Source: Monarcha castaneiventris obscurior
Taxonomy: Eukaryota; Chordata; Aves; Passeriformes; Monarchidae
Direction: 5' to 3'
Length of the DNA stretch: 64,000 bases
Assembly: GCA_026261815.1 (NCBI GenBank)
Contig: JAMPIT010000059.1
Coordinates: forward strand, 22,740,001 to 22,804,000
The notes beneath the pieces are model-generated. The model saw nothing but the letters and a program-made list of their open reading frames with translations, ran no database searches and was not told where the DNA came from. The translations under genes and the position numbers were made by a program. Of the stretch, positions 34,979-48,639 are shown in pieces (within the stretch, counting starts at the first letter, position 1; each line of letters starts with the position of its first letter).

Positions 34979-37900
34979 TTTCCTTTCACTACTTAATTTT
35001 TTGCACCCTCTCAAGAGATCATCCTAGCGTAAAAGTTCTCAGTATAGTTTTTTAAAGGAAGCTTTTTCCATCACATGGCAATCCCTACAATGCAGTAACT
35101 GTAGGGTCTGGCCCGAAGCAAAGGAAGGGAGCTCATCTCCCTTACTCCAATGGCTCCATTGCAGGGGCTTTTACACTGTAAACTGCCAGTTAAACAGAAA
35201 TATCTGCATTCTGCTTACCTGATTTGACAAACTCATCCATTTCAAGTCCATGAAATGCAATGACAAACCAACAGATGACATTATCCTCATCTATAATGCT
35301 CAGGTGATAGGGGACTAAGCAGTTTAGTTGCATTCCTTGAGAACTGGCAGCAAACTACTGGGTCAGCCCTGCACAACAATCCTGCCTGCAAGGTACAGTA
35401 TCTTTTTTTAGTGATGAACTTTCAGGTTAGGCACCTCCAACTTCTGTATACTTGAAACCTTCTATTTCAGCAGAAAAGTTTCCACCACCTAGCTTTCCTC
35501 CTCATCCACTTGCAACTAACCTAATTTCATTTCCTTTCCATTAAAATGACAATGAACCACATAAAGAAGGTCAGTCCACCAAATCGGTCACAAACATTTA
35601 TTTCATTTATTTTAAAAAAAAATCAATTTCATCTGCCAATGAAATGCATCTCTCTCTGCAGAAGTTATATAACTGGAAATGCAATTTCTGTCCAGCTAAA
35701 ATATTTTCAAACATCACTATCAGACCTAATTTAAAAATGTGTTGATAATAACACATTTTCTAAAACTAGTTTGTCAACTTTAGGAATGCTATAAATGCTG
35801 ACCTTGTTTCTCACATCAAATGTTTCTAGCACCCTGAAGCTTAAGCTTTGGTTAATTGCATTTAGATATTATATGATTCTATAAATATACACATTATTTA
35901 GCCATCACAAATACTTTAATTGGGCTGAAATAGCCATTTCATTTCTATCCTATTGAGGTGACATATATTTAACTTTGAAAATTAACATCAGCCACCAGAA
36001 AATACTTTAAGGTAATGCTGTAGAATTAAAAAATGCCAAGTGATAATGGCAGCACCTTTTGTAACACTGCAGTTGAATTTCTCAATGATCTCCCTGCCTT
36101 TAAAGCTACTTTTGTTTAATGTTTGTACTATTTTTATTGTAAATTTCAGATCAAATTGCATTAACATTGTCTCTGGATGTGTTTCAGGGAAATTAGCAAA
36201 GCTTTGTTTGTTTCTTTTAAACAGATAAGGGGATAAACTAACAGGAATGTCTTAAATTTGGCTACTTGCGGCAAGAGCAGAGGTGTAGTATCATAACAAT
36301 TTATGACTTCTCCTCTTCCCCCACCTGTACCCAAATAAAACCCTCTTGGCAAAAGGTATACATTGTAACAGAGCTGAAGTTAAACATAAATTTTTGTGAA
36401 ACTCTTACTCAGAGAAAATGAATTTATGGCTAGAGGTAAAAATTACATTAACAAAATTCTTTAAAGCCTTGAAAAACGCAACATGCAGAACTCTTTAAAT
36501 GAACTTTGGGAGACTAATTTTGGAGCATGAAATGCCAACCACAACATACGTGCAATCTAACATTCAGCTCTGCATGCCTGATCAGTATGTATCACTAACG
36601 CTAAACAATTCTGTGTAGACTTAGAAAGTTCTACATAATTCTTTTCCCGTTTTTCAAAATTCTCTGCAAACGTACCTAGAAATTTTCCATGACACTTAAC
36701 CAAACCTTAGGTTAAATTAAAAAAACTTTGAAGATAGAATAGTTTTGGTATCCTCTACCTTATCAAATGTTAGCTCATGTTCAAGATGCAATATTCACAG
36801 AATAAAGATCTGATTTTGTTTTGGGTTTTTTGTTTATTTGTTTGGATTGGGGCAGGGAAGGGATGTGAGAGTTAAGCAGAAAACCAGAATCTACAGTATT
36901 TTTCTATGTTTTTATGGCAGTAAAGTACTGGACTTTCACGTACTCTTGGAATAATTTCCTAAACTTTACAAAGGATCCCTATTTTTCCAAATACAGACTC
37001 TTCTCTGAACTACCAACTTAAAGGACTTTTTAAGTCATCCAGAACAGGGCTGACTTGACAACTATGTAGACTCATTCCACACTCACCAGTTACGCACAAA
37101 GTACAGCCTGTAACATAAATGCAGTTCTGGTGGGATCAGGTACATCAGGAGCCAAGAGGTCAGTTCAGCCTCCATGTCCAGCTCAGCTCCCAGCTGTGCC
37201 AGCTGCACCATTCTATTAAAATATGCACGGACTGTAAGCAAACCTACAGAGAGCAAATCTTTTTAGACAGGCTAGCAGCAATGCAGTCACACTGACATGA
37301 GCTGAAAGATGCTTTCTTTTCTTTCTGACATGTCAAGAGCACCCAAATCATGCCACTGCATCAATGGAAAAGGTTATCCAGTTAAGAAAGGACTTCACAG
37401 TTCTCCAAAATAATTATCACTGGTTGGACTGATTTATTTTGTTCTTAATGCCCACTTACCAATTAATAAATTGGTTTTTGTTTAGTCTGTACCCACACTT
37501 TGTGGAATCCAACACTGCTACGGCAATCCAAGGCAAATAGAGGTTTGAAAAAAATATTTTAACTCCTGGAAGAGAGAGATCAACTTCATATCCCAGCTTT
37601 CACCAGTCAACTGAGAGGGTCAGACCTGATCAAAAGCAATCCACAAAGCTATTTCAACACGACAAATTCTTACACAAAAACATATCTGAGTAAAAACAAA
37701 CTCCATTTCAAAGGGTTCACATGAGAAAAAGGACACAAGGAGAAACGAACCACCTACCTTTGAGCTTCACCCAAATATATTCCGCCCCCAATAGTTTCTA
37801 TTTGAATTATTAGCAATTTTTTTTCCTTTGCTTACCAACCACTGTGTTGCAATTGAAAAACTTCTGAAATTTCACAGAGGAAAAAAAATAATCATACTAC

Positions 37901-39408
37901 ATCTGGAAGTGCAATAGTGAATCTGCAATTTTATTCACCTATAGCCAGAATGCACCTTGAGGCACTGCTGTAAGTCATCAAGATAATCATTAGACAACCT
38001 ACATAAACTCCCAGCTGAACTACATAGCCAACAATTCCTTTTACGACAATGGATTTCACACAAAATTCTCTGATGTATGCAAAAATGAAAAAGCTCCTGG
38101 TTACAGAACATATTAAAGCCTGTTTGAAACCTAAATTCATTAAGACTGAATTTATGGATTATGAACAGGTGGAAAGCACACTTATAAACTTAGGATTTTG
38201 CACCTCTTGCCTGTATCTATCATTTCTTCATATACATTCTTACCTCAATTGATAAACAGCATTTGTTTACAAACTTCATTCTAAGCTATTCTATTTAAAC
38301 TCCAATAAGAATTCTGATTACTAGTAACGGCATATATTAGAACACAAAGGAAGAGGGTGCATACCTTTTCTGTTTGAGTGAGAGACCTTAGAGTCCAGAA
38401 ACATAGCAGCAAGACAGTCCAGAGAACTCCAATACAAAACAGTAAAATTAAAAATAAGTAAATAAATATAAAACACCTAGATTTCTGACAGGGAAAGAGT
38501 TGGGTTATGGATATTGATCTTCTCTTAGTTCAAAAGTTCGTCTATAACACAAGCCAAAAAACATAGGAAAGGACTTCATATTTCCAGAGCTGGCCACTTA
38601 CTTACTTGACAATGTTACTACTGACTACTCCAGAGAGTTCCAACATCTTGGTTACCTTCAGCCCTGAGCTTGACTCTACAGCAGCTTTGTCACACACGCA
38701 CCTATCAGCCAGCAAGACCAGCAGCAAGTTTAAGGTTAATCCTGCAAAGACAAACCCACTGGATACAGTGAAGCCCAACCAGAGACTTCAGTCCTTTCCT
38801 CCTATTATGGTTTTATATGTCTTTCACACTTGAATGCATTCTGAACTTTACTATCTTCTATGGTTTTATACAGCAACTGTATAATAGCAGCAGCTGCTGT
38901 TTAGTTCATCCTATTTCTGTTCAAAATATTTCTGTTTAGACTTAAAAGATCGTAAGAACTTCTTTTTATTGCTCCTCTCATGATACAGTCAATCAAGGGC
39001 TTGCCAAACTAAGCTATCTAGACATACAGAGCTTTAATTTGCTCAAGCTAGGCTGAAACACTGCAAGTAAAACAAGGGCTGCCCTACCAAACTACACATA
39101 GGCACTGAAGTGATCAAAGACCAACCAAAGAATTAAGTTAAGATCTGGTTTCCTTGGAAGCCTTCCTTATTATTGTCTAATCACTGTGACATCCCACCCT
39201 TAAGGGGATGAGAGCATCTCAGATTCACAGATGTTCATGGTTGAAACGAAGACAGAAGTCAGAAGGTCCACAAAAGCTTTAACGGTTTTATTAGTAATTA
39301 GACATTTGGCATGGAAATTGGTATGCTAGTCCTTGACTTCCCACATAAGCACATGGCAGTAGGTTTTGGATAAAGAGGTACGGTGAAAGAGAAGAAAGAT
39401 GAATTTAA

Positions 39409-39490
39409 GGGAGGGAAGGGAGGGAAGGGAGGGAGAAGGGAGGGAAGGGAGGGAGGGAGGAAGGCAGGAAGGTAGGCAGGAAGGCAGGAA
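39409..39490 (+). repeat. Polypurine GGGA/GGAA tract (quadruplex and triplex prone)
   Basis: About 80 bases of G and A on the plus strand, with at least ten GGG runs separated by one or two A, fading into AAGGCAGG units. The TRIO-sense strand is polypyrimidine. Confidence 0.95.
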
Positions 39491-40014
39491 TCAATCACCA
39501 GTCCTGGCTTCAGTGTTAATCCATCTTGGATGTCTACGGTCCTGTGGAGCACGGGTGCACAGGCTTCACTCTTTTAATAGTTAAGTTTTCCCCACCCTGG
39601 AGACTAGCTTCTTGCTGTCTATGAAAATTAGTTACCATCACAGTACATTCCTCTAGATATTTCTGGAAATGGGTTGAAGGGCTTTGGGGATGGTCTTGGG
39701 TAGTCTTGATCCCTCCTTACAGTCCATGCTCACTTCTCAACCTCATTCCTGTGCCTGTACTTTACTTGTACAGTAAAACACAAGTACACTTGTGTTGTGC
39801 TTATCTCCTGAAGCTAGAACAAGGACATTTGTCCTGGAAAAGTACTGCCCTACATCCATAAGGTCCCATTCTCCAGCCACATCCTGCGTTCTTTCTCAGC
39901 AATCCTCAGTCAGCTCCACAGCTATCTGGCTATCGATGGATATTTGTACTAATACACATTAGACACTTATCCTTCTAGGCTTCTACAACTGCCTGGAAGA
40001 GACGCATTTCGACT

Positions 40015-40036
40015 ATTTGTCTCTGAAGAGACAAAT
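40015..40036. repeat. 9-bp inverted repeat with TGAA loop
   Basis: ATTTGTCTC-TGAA-GAGACAAAT, exact arms. Confidence 0.9.
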
Positions 40037-43000
40037 TTCTACTACTGCCAGACAATTTAAAGCACTCACAACATTGGTTCCAGTGGCTTTCACCAGATTC
40101 TCACAGTGCCCCTAGATCATTTAATGTGTTGAAGAAAGTTGAGCTACTCTTAACAGAATCAGAGTTCCCTTCACAGTAACAGGCTGAAACCTAATGCTGA
40201 CATAAGCATCCAAACACAACCAGAATTCTGGAGAATTTTATTTAGGTGGCTCATACACAGATGCAACCTAATAAAGAACATGCAGAATTGCCAACCCAGC
40301 ACATCTTGGTGCAGAAGCTGAACACCACAATCCACACACTGGTTCAACTTTTCTTCTTGCCCCCTTACCCACACGTTTTGTGTACATGAAACAAATCTCG
40401 ACATACAGACTATGATCTTTTCAGTTTCCCATATCACTGCATAAGAGTTCAAGAAGTTCAAAGCAGAATGTCAATAATTCCATGAATACTATTCTCATTT
40501 TGAGGAACTTAAAGAGGCCATGAACTGGAGGTATAACAAATGGGTCAGGAAAACAAGAAAAACCCCTTAGCCCCTTCTCACCTCTCTCCACACCCCAATT
40601 TTCATTGTCTTGAGTAATACATATCTAATTATTGGCAGAAATAATAAGAATTCTGTCTAACCAGTGTGATTATTATAGCTATTAACAATTTTTCTTTGAT
40701 ATACAGCCTAAGAAAGTTTACTCATTTAAAGTGATGTTTAAGCTGGTTTTAACACAAAGTGAAATGAGGAAGACATGAAAGTATCAGAGGGAATAACGCT
40801 GTCCCAGCTCTCCTTTTTATTAATAACAACTAGGGTACAGTTCTGGGTCACGAAGTATAGCACCAAAGTCTTCTCCCTTTCTAATTCTGAATTGAAAATA
40901 AGGCTTCACAGCCAAAAAAACTTTCCATGAACCATACACTGGATAGGTCACAAAGCCAAAAGTGCATATTTCTCTCCCACAGCATTCAACAACATGGGAA
41001 TTAGAAATTGCTTCAGCCCAGAGCTCAGGAAAATGAATAAGGCCAGTACCTGGACAGGATGCACATCCAAAACTGCACATAATGGTAGTTATGCTGGTAG
41101 CAGCTGGTAGTGGTATTATTAGTTATGCTTCTGCTTTAATATAAAAAACACTTCCCGGAAAAAAACCTTGGTTTTCTTCTTTTACTATGCTAAATACATT
41201 GGTAGATGGAGCTTCATCCTCAGGCAACACCCAACTTATTGGAGAGATTGTATAGGGAAAAATTTTCTCTGCTATTACCTGTCCCTGTAGACATATTTTC
41301 TAACTGATAATATTACTCAGATCTTCCTTTTTGCAGATTGTTGGCAGAATTTCAAAAGTGAGTCAGTCCCTTAAAATACATCTTGCATCACTGTAGGGAT
41401 ACCGTTCAAGAGTCCACTTAAAATTTACATGGAACATTCTTTCTAAAAGCTATTTACAGCAAGTAAATGCCCTTTGAGAGCAAAGCAAGTGTCACAGCTA
41501 CTGGCTCTCAAGGAGCTCCAAAGCACCAGCTAAAGAGGTGCAACAATGCAGTCATCAACAGGCAATTAAACAAGCCATTCTGAACATCACAAGTGACTTT
41601 TTGGAAACAGTTTTTTGCAAGATGCCTCTTCACTGGGTACCTGACCAGCCATATTCCTGCTAATTGCATGTTACATGTTACTTCCACTCGACCTGATGAT
41701 ACTGAGCTGTCAGATGCCCTAATGTTACTTTCCATATCTCAGTCTTGTCCTCTCATGTTACTTTCATCATATGCAGCCCACTGACCAACCCATGTGTTTT
41801 GACGTTTCCCTCATCCCTTGAAGTATCTCCACTCCCTAGTTACTGAAAAAAACAAGAAGTTGCTAACAGAAGAAGCGTAAATGATGTACCAGTGTTAAAG
41901 GAACAAAATGGGAACACACTTGGACACACACAGTGCAGAAACAAATTAAAGCCAGTTGTCACTGTTAAAGCTATTGGACACATCAATTATCAAGGAATCT
42001 TATCTAAATGCATCATTTGGTCAAGTAATGGATTGCGTGCTTAGCTGAATTTATTCAGAAGGACCTCACCCAAACAAGCATGGCTTACAAGGACTTTTAC
42101 AGCAAGAAGAAATGAGGTACCTTCTGTCTGCCCCACTCCACAGTGCTCCAATCCCACAGTCTCTACTCCCTTCAATGCTCTGACAAGCTAAGCTTTCTAC
42201 ACAATTAAACAATTCAGTTTCCACTACATAAGAATGAAAGCACCCAAACGAAGCCAGTGCTCTATCTTCAGCTCTTCTCTCTACAGAGGAACTAAGAGCA
42301 TCTGTGGACATTTTGCAGCAGACAGTCAAGACTGAATCAGAAATACCTTCTGCATGGTAGTTTTATTCAAGGGCTGTAGCAATACTTAGAGCAGGCATCT
42401 CAACCTATTACCAAGTCACAGTAAAGTCACCAACACAACATGGCATTTTCAGCTGTCCAGCCTCCTCCACCTAAAATGAGATTGAACTGAAATACATGGA
42501 TATCTTAGAAGCCTGTGCAAGCTAAAACCCTTGACTACTCACACAGCCTTCTAGACCTGGGAGTCAAGCCTTCATGTAAGTCTCATCATGAGACTTTTCC
42601 TCTGCTTAAACAGAGTGAAGATGCAGACTGTGGCTGGTGGATCCCTAAGCTGACCCAAAGGGCCCATGTTCCCAGCTGCTCATTCCTGTCCCTACATTGC
42701 TCCCACTGTTGTGCCAACAGAAGTATTTGTGCAGCTGCATGATGAAAAGCAGCAGGGAACTGATCCAGCCAAAGAGTAATCTGCTGAAAAGATGGGGGTG
42801 TGGGGGGAAGATCTTATACTGACTCAGTTTTGTTCAAATCCAGCATGCATAGGAACCAGCATGAGTGGCCAGGAAGCTCAATCTGGCACTGTTTCCGAAT
42901 TGCAAACTGAATTACAGCCTGAGGTGAAGATCCTTTTTATCCTCTTTCTCAGCAGGCTCTTTCTGCTGAGTGCCAAATCAGCTTTAAGACTTCTTGCCAC

Positions 43001-46000
43001 CCTAAATTAGGAGAGCTGGTTTAGTTGAGGCCACCCTCTTGTCTCCTATGCTAACCAAATCCTTCCAACAGCTTTCCTGACTGTGTCACAAAAGAAGGCT
43101 TTTGGAATGCTTTTCCTTGCAGGTGACTTCAGCTAGGATGCTTAACAATAATCCAAAACAATGCTTAAAATTCACTTACAGCTCTCCCTGGCAAATGACT
43201 GCAAGTATTCAACTTATGATATTTATAGCTTAATTTTTGGAACTATGTATTGCTGGTACAAAGATATAATAATTACTAGTCAGCAGAAATCGTTATAGTT
43301 TTTACTTAAGCCATTTATTCCTCAAGCAGCAATGAAAAATTGCAAAGATTCTTTTTTTTTCCTGCAAGCACAAAAAAAGTGCTATGAAAGACAAGAGTGG
43401 ATGACCAGAGGCTAGGGAAACTGATCACAGGAACAGCATCTATGTGCAGCCCCCCCCAAGAGCTGAGCAGCATACAACTTTAGGACACCAAAATTAATAC
43501 CAGGAATTATTGGGAAGATTTGAGAATAAGTTTTCAACACATTGTGAGAAACTTAAAACAACAAAGCATAAAGAAGACTCTTTCAAGACCTATGGAAAGA
43601 GCAGAAAAAGCATAAAATCTAGGGCCACATGCTTTCCCTATTTCTCTACAAAATTATACCAAGGCCATACCCTATTCAGTCCCCCTGGACTGTCACAGAG
43701 CCCTCACACCAGCTTGCCATTAGCACATCCTTACAGCCCTTTTACCTACACACGTATCCCTTGTACCACAGTGCGGCCACCCAGTGCTGAATGCTTTGTC
43801 ATCTGCCACCACGGAAAGAGAGCTGGGAGTAAGTGATGGGAGAAGAATGCAGCACTGGATGGTTCACCTCCGTGACCAGGGTGGCCACCTCCCATTGCAG
43901 CACTCCTGTGCAGCACCAGGAAGACAAATAGCAGCAACCAGGGCAAGGGCTCCAGCCAGGAAAGAGGAGAAAGTGCTATGGAAGCAGCGGATGTGTGGGG
44001 CAGGGCAGGTGAAGTACATGAGGAGAGGCAGAAGAGGTCAAGCATGAAGGGGGCACAGAGAAAGTGAAGGTGTTGGGTTGGGGTGAGAGCAGATGGCAAA
44101 TGTTGAGTCAAGCCTCGACAGAACTCTTGCTGCTCAGCAATACCTTGTGTGATGCCAGAAAGAGCTAGGTTGTTAAGTGGTGATCGTTTTGGATATTTCT
44201 GATGGTGGTTTGTTTCTACCACATTTTCTTAGCTAGCCTTAGGCTCACAAACTACTATTTTCAGTATTTGACAGGCACTAGCATATTTCTCCAGTTTTCC
44301 TGTATTTCCAAGTTACTGTGTAAGGTAATACTTGACTTCAGACTTCTATTCTTCTGCTTCACAGGTAAAATTTCTTATTTCAGAAAGGCTGAGTAGAAAC
44401 ATTTCAGAATTCCTTACACACTTTATAATAAGTCTGTGAGAAGACCTCCCTACTGGAAGAAAGGACATATCTTGGAGCAAGAGAAAAATTACTTTTAAGG
44501 GCAATAATCTGAGTTGCATACCAGGCTTGTTCTACTAATGAAACACACTACTTCCCTCAACCTAAAATAATCCTAACGTAGAAAAAGCTGTCAGCCTTTT
44601 AGAATCAACCAATTCTAAAAATACTCATTGTATGACATATTCAGATTTCCCTTCCATTACAATAAATTATAGTTCTGGCCTTAATTTAATTCATAAATTT
44701 CCATTTCAGTTGTGTATTCTAGGAACATAATGTAAATCCAGAAATTTGAGTGACAATGGTTATTTGTTTGGGGTTTCATTTAGGAGAAACTTAAAACTTA
44801 TCTTGTGCTTATTTCTGCTGCTGTTTCATCATCCTACAAGGAATGAGACAATCTTATACTACAATTCAACAACTCTCATTTTGTCCTTGCAAGTGTATCT
44901 ATTTAAACAAAATCTTTCTTTGTAAGAACTTCAGCGTCCTGCCCTGTACAATGCAAAACAAACAAACAATAACAACAAAAAACCACCTCCAAAACCAAAA
45001 AACACCTAATTTGTCACAGTAAAAAATCACTATCCTGATTCAGTGATAACACTAAGAAAGTTTAAAACAAATCCAAACAGGGCATAAGGAGAGCCCTCCT
45101 ACAAATATCTTCAGCCAAAACCCTGCAAGTTCCCCTATAAGAACGGCAATAATGCATTGAAATTACAAGCTGAGGCAACTCGTTTAAGGAATTGTGCCTT
45201 GAGAGTCTTTTCTAAGGGTACTCAGCAATTAAACCAAGCAAATCGCTCTGTTGAATGCTCCACACATCTGAAAGGGTGACACAAAGTTACCTTACCCCAG
45301 CAATGAAGAACTGATACGTGGCCAACTACTTCCTACAGCTGTCTGTAACCCAAGTCATTTAAGAGAGGAAGGCTTCCCAAAGCCCTGAAGTATAAAAAGT
45401 TCTTTCAATCATGCTGCCACATCCTTAGTTCCACTTGAACAAGGAAGGCTGCTAGTCAATCTAAAGAACCCCCAATTAGCCAAACCATCTACACCAGGAA
45501 GACAACACACCTGCTTTCTACACACCTTTTAAACTAAGAGATTAAACCCTTTACCTTTTTCCAAGGATCTGCTACCCTTTTACAAGAATAAATGCTAAAA
45601 ATTTTAACCATTTTACCTGTTTGCTAGCAGTTTTTCTGTTCTCTTACAATTTCAACTTCAAGATTAGAAAAGCTGACTTACTAATTGTCACTGAGCCACT
45701 GACAACTACTCCCCACACACTGGTACTGCAGTAGTTTCTGAACAGGTACAGTCCAGCCACATTTCTACTCCAAATACTCCCCTTCAGCTATTAAAGTGCT
45801 CAGGTGGTTTCCAGGTTTAAGGATACAGTGGATTAGGAGGCAGAATGTGCTATCTGCAGCCAGAACACCAACAGCTGTGCCTGGACTGACATAAGGATCT
45901 CAGATGGAGAACTCCATCGTAGCTAAGAAATGCATAGCTTTCCCCCTGCCCCCAACACCAAAGTCACGTTTCCATTGTCCAACAAAATTCAGTAAACCTG

Positions 46001-47120
46001 TTGCTGCTGAATATTGCCTTCTATTTGGATTTTAGAAAACATTTCACTCAGTTCTAACATGCTTTCTGCCAGTAACTCAGACCTGATGTATCCCTGTGTA
46101 CTTTCATCTAACACAAAACCCAAAGTCTGATGTGACAACACTTCCATGACAAGCCATATGCCTTGACTCTACTCAGACATTTAAATTTAGTATTTTTTCC
46201 AAGTAACTTCTAATTTGCACAGAATCTTCACATTACAAATCACAGTAATTTTAAGATATAAGACTAAGATGTGAAAGATGTGAATTTCTTTCCATAGATT
46301 AAGACACTGAGTATTTTCTGGTTTTTGCCTCCCAAACTACATGCAATTTCTACCTACAGATGCTTCCCAGCTTGTCACTTGGTCAGAGTTCCCTTCAATA
46401 CCCTTCTAGAAGACCTTCACAGGTTTTGGTAACAGCAAACAATCTTACAGACAAAGGAAGACAGCTGCCTTACTTATTCTCACACTGAACAGTTTTTGTG
46501 CCAACCAGCAGTTTCTAAATAACAGTAATTTACATCACTGTATATGAGTTACTGGGGATTGCAGATCAACTGTGTCACAGGTAAGAGAACCACCTCTGAA
46601 CCAGCATGATCAAGCTCTAGTGCAGAATGGATGAAATAAACACATCATCACAGAGAGGTACTCAGTTGTTTCAAGGGTCAGCTTAGATCCCGAAATATCA
46701 GCTTTTTAAAGTTATGAAATGCCTATGTGACAACAGCTTACAAACCACAGCAGATTCCATTCAAAACCCAGCTTTGCTGCGTGGTCTTAGACCAAGTACC
46801 TTGTGTAAAGACACCACTTGCATGGAAACAAACCATGCTAATTAGTATAGGCTCAACCTCAACCCTGTGGAGATCTCAATGAGTTTCAAAGGGACACAGT
46901 ACCCCTCAAGTGTGCAGTTGCTGAGAAATTTTATAAACAAGAACAAATAAAGTTTTGCTAGATGTAAAATAGCCTCTGTGTTGTGTAAGCACCATACAAC
47001 TCTGACCCACATCTTAATTTTATAGGGGTTACTTCATCCCCTTACAAGTCCTTCTTGAGAGTTACTCTGGCAATACTTTTGTTTCATGACCAGACTACTA
47101 CAATGGGAAGATGCAGGTGG

Positions 47121-47150
47121 GGAAAAAAAAAAAAAAACAAAAAAAAAAAC
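47121..47150 (+). repeat. A-rich tract
   Basis: Two A runs separated by a single C. No LINE or SINE body was recognised beside it. Confidence 0.9.
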
Positions 47151-48607
47151 CACGAGGTTAGCATATACTGAATATCATTAATCAAAACTGGCTACCTAAT
47201 ACCATTTGATTCTACAAGCATTTGACTATGTAAAACATAGCAAAGCAATGAGTTGGCCATGTATTTCACAACACAATCCACACATTTCTCCTCCCTTCCA
47301 ATGAAGCCACTAGCTATGACTACAGCACTCAGCATCTTCAGCTCCAGTGTGTCTTCTATCAGACAGAACCTGAGTGTACCATCACTACTCCCAGTAGCTT
47401 GGGCCATAACGCAATTAGCACACGCTTGACAACAATCCACATGATAAAAACCCTCCCAGCCATACCAAATCCCCTCAAAAAGCATTCATAAGTGCCTTGA
47501 TAATACTACTGACTGCTCTTGAGTGCAGCTTACCACCAGTACCAGCAACTTGTATTATTCCACAAGCAGATTTGAACTATGAGCAAGTTTTCTACTAGAG
47601 AGAGCTCTAGCAGCTCATGGCAAAAATCTTCAGTCTTCTGTTGACACAACCAAAAGCAACAGAATTCAGAGGTGGGCAGAAGAGTGTCTCACAAGGGATG
47701 CAGAATCCATGAGTTTTAAACCAAAATGCTAGCTATTTTTCTACAATAAAAATATAGCTCCTTACCAACAATCTCCTACTTTTTTCCTGGTTCTAAAAAA
47801 CTAGCTACTTCCTATTCACTGCTTATCTTAACACCTAGATACTGGCAGTCAAATTATGTTCATATCTCCAATGATGACTTGAATTGTTTCTATCCTCACC
47901 TCACAAGCCTTATGTCTGTGCTGCTTCCATGGCATCAGTGGGTACCCTTAGTGACATTTTCAAAAGCCACTACCATGTCCAGCTTGAATGAGTTAATGTT
48001 TTATTCAACAGACTAAACACTCTAAGTTATTAATATTCAAAATGGCTCCAAAAAGCATCCTTAGCAAAACTCACTCCCTCCATATGCAGCAACCTCATGT
48101 GTTCTGTATCAAGCATTATGAATTTCTGTATAAGGTGAGGAGGAAAGCATAGGGCTTAAATTAAGTTGCACCCACCAAGCTCAATTATGGCCTTGGCTTT
48201 TTGGTTGAACAAATTGTTTAAAAAATTGTTCTAACATCCTCTTGTCAGGTCTACACTTTCATTACTCTGTGTGCCAAACAGACAATTATCTGTGCTTAAC
48301 TTTCCCTCCTTTATTTTATATTTAACCAAAGAGACAAGGAAGAGCTTATTAAACAATAAGAACTCATCATTCATTCAAGTCAGTTAAAATCTTAATCAAA
48401 TTATCAGAAACATTTAAAAGCCTGCAAAGTTCCATTTCTTCTTAAACTCCTGAGAATGTGGAGCCATCTCTCCACTGTTCCAGTCAAAACACCTCTCTTC
48501 TCCACAGCATTGGTCATGCCTGCACAGGGAGAGTACCTCTTAACACCAACATTAATATGAAGCTCTTCCACAAGTGTGTGAGCAACCTGCAGGTCACCTG
48601 TGTACAT

Positions 48608-48639
48608 TACTCTGCACAATCTGTACTCTGCACAATCTC
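48608..48639 (+). repeat. 16-bp tandem duplication
   Basis: TACTCTGCACAATCTG followed by TACTCTGCACAATCTC: one difference in 16. Confidence 0.95.

Noticed and set aside
39220..39400. Possible LTR-like end (AAAAGCTTTAACGG and a nearby TTTTATTAG)
   Set aside because: No paired LTR, target duplication or internal retroviral text could be found.
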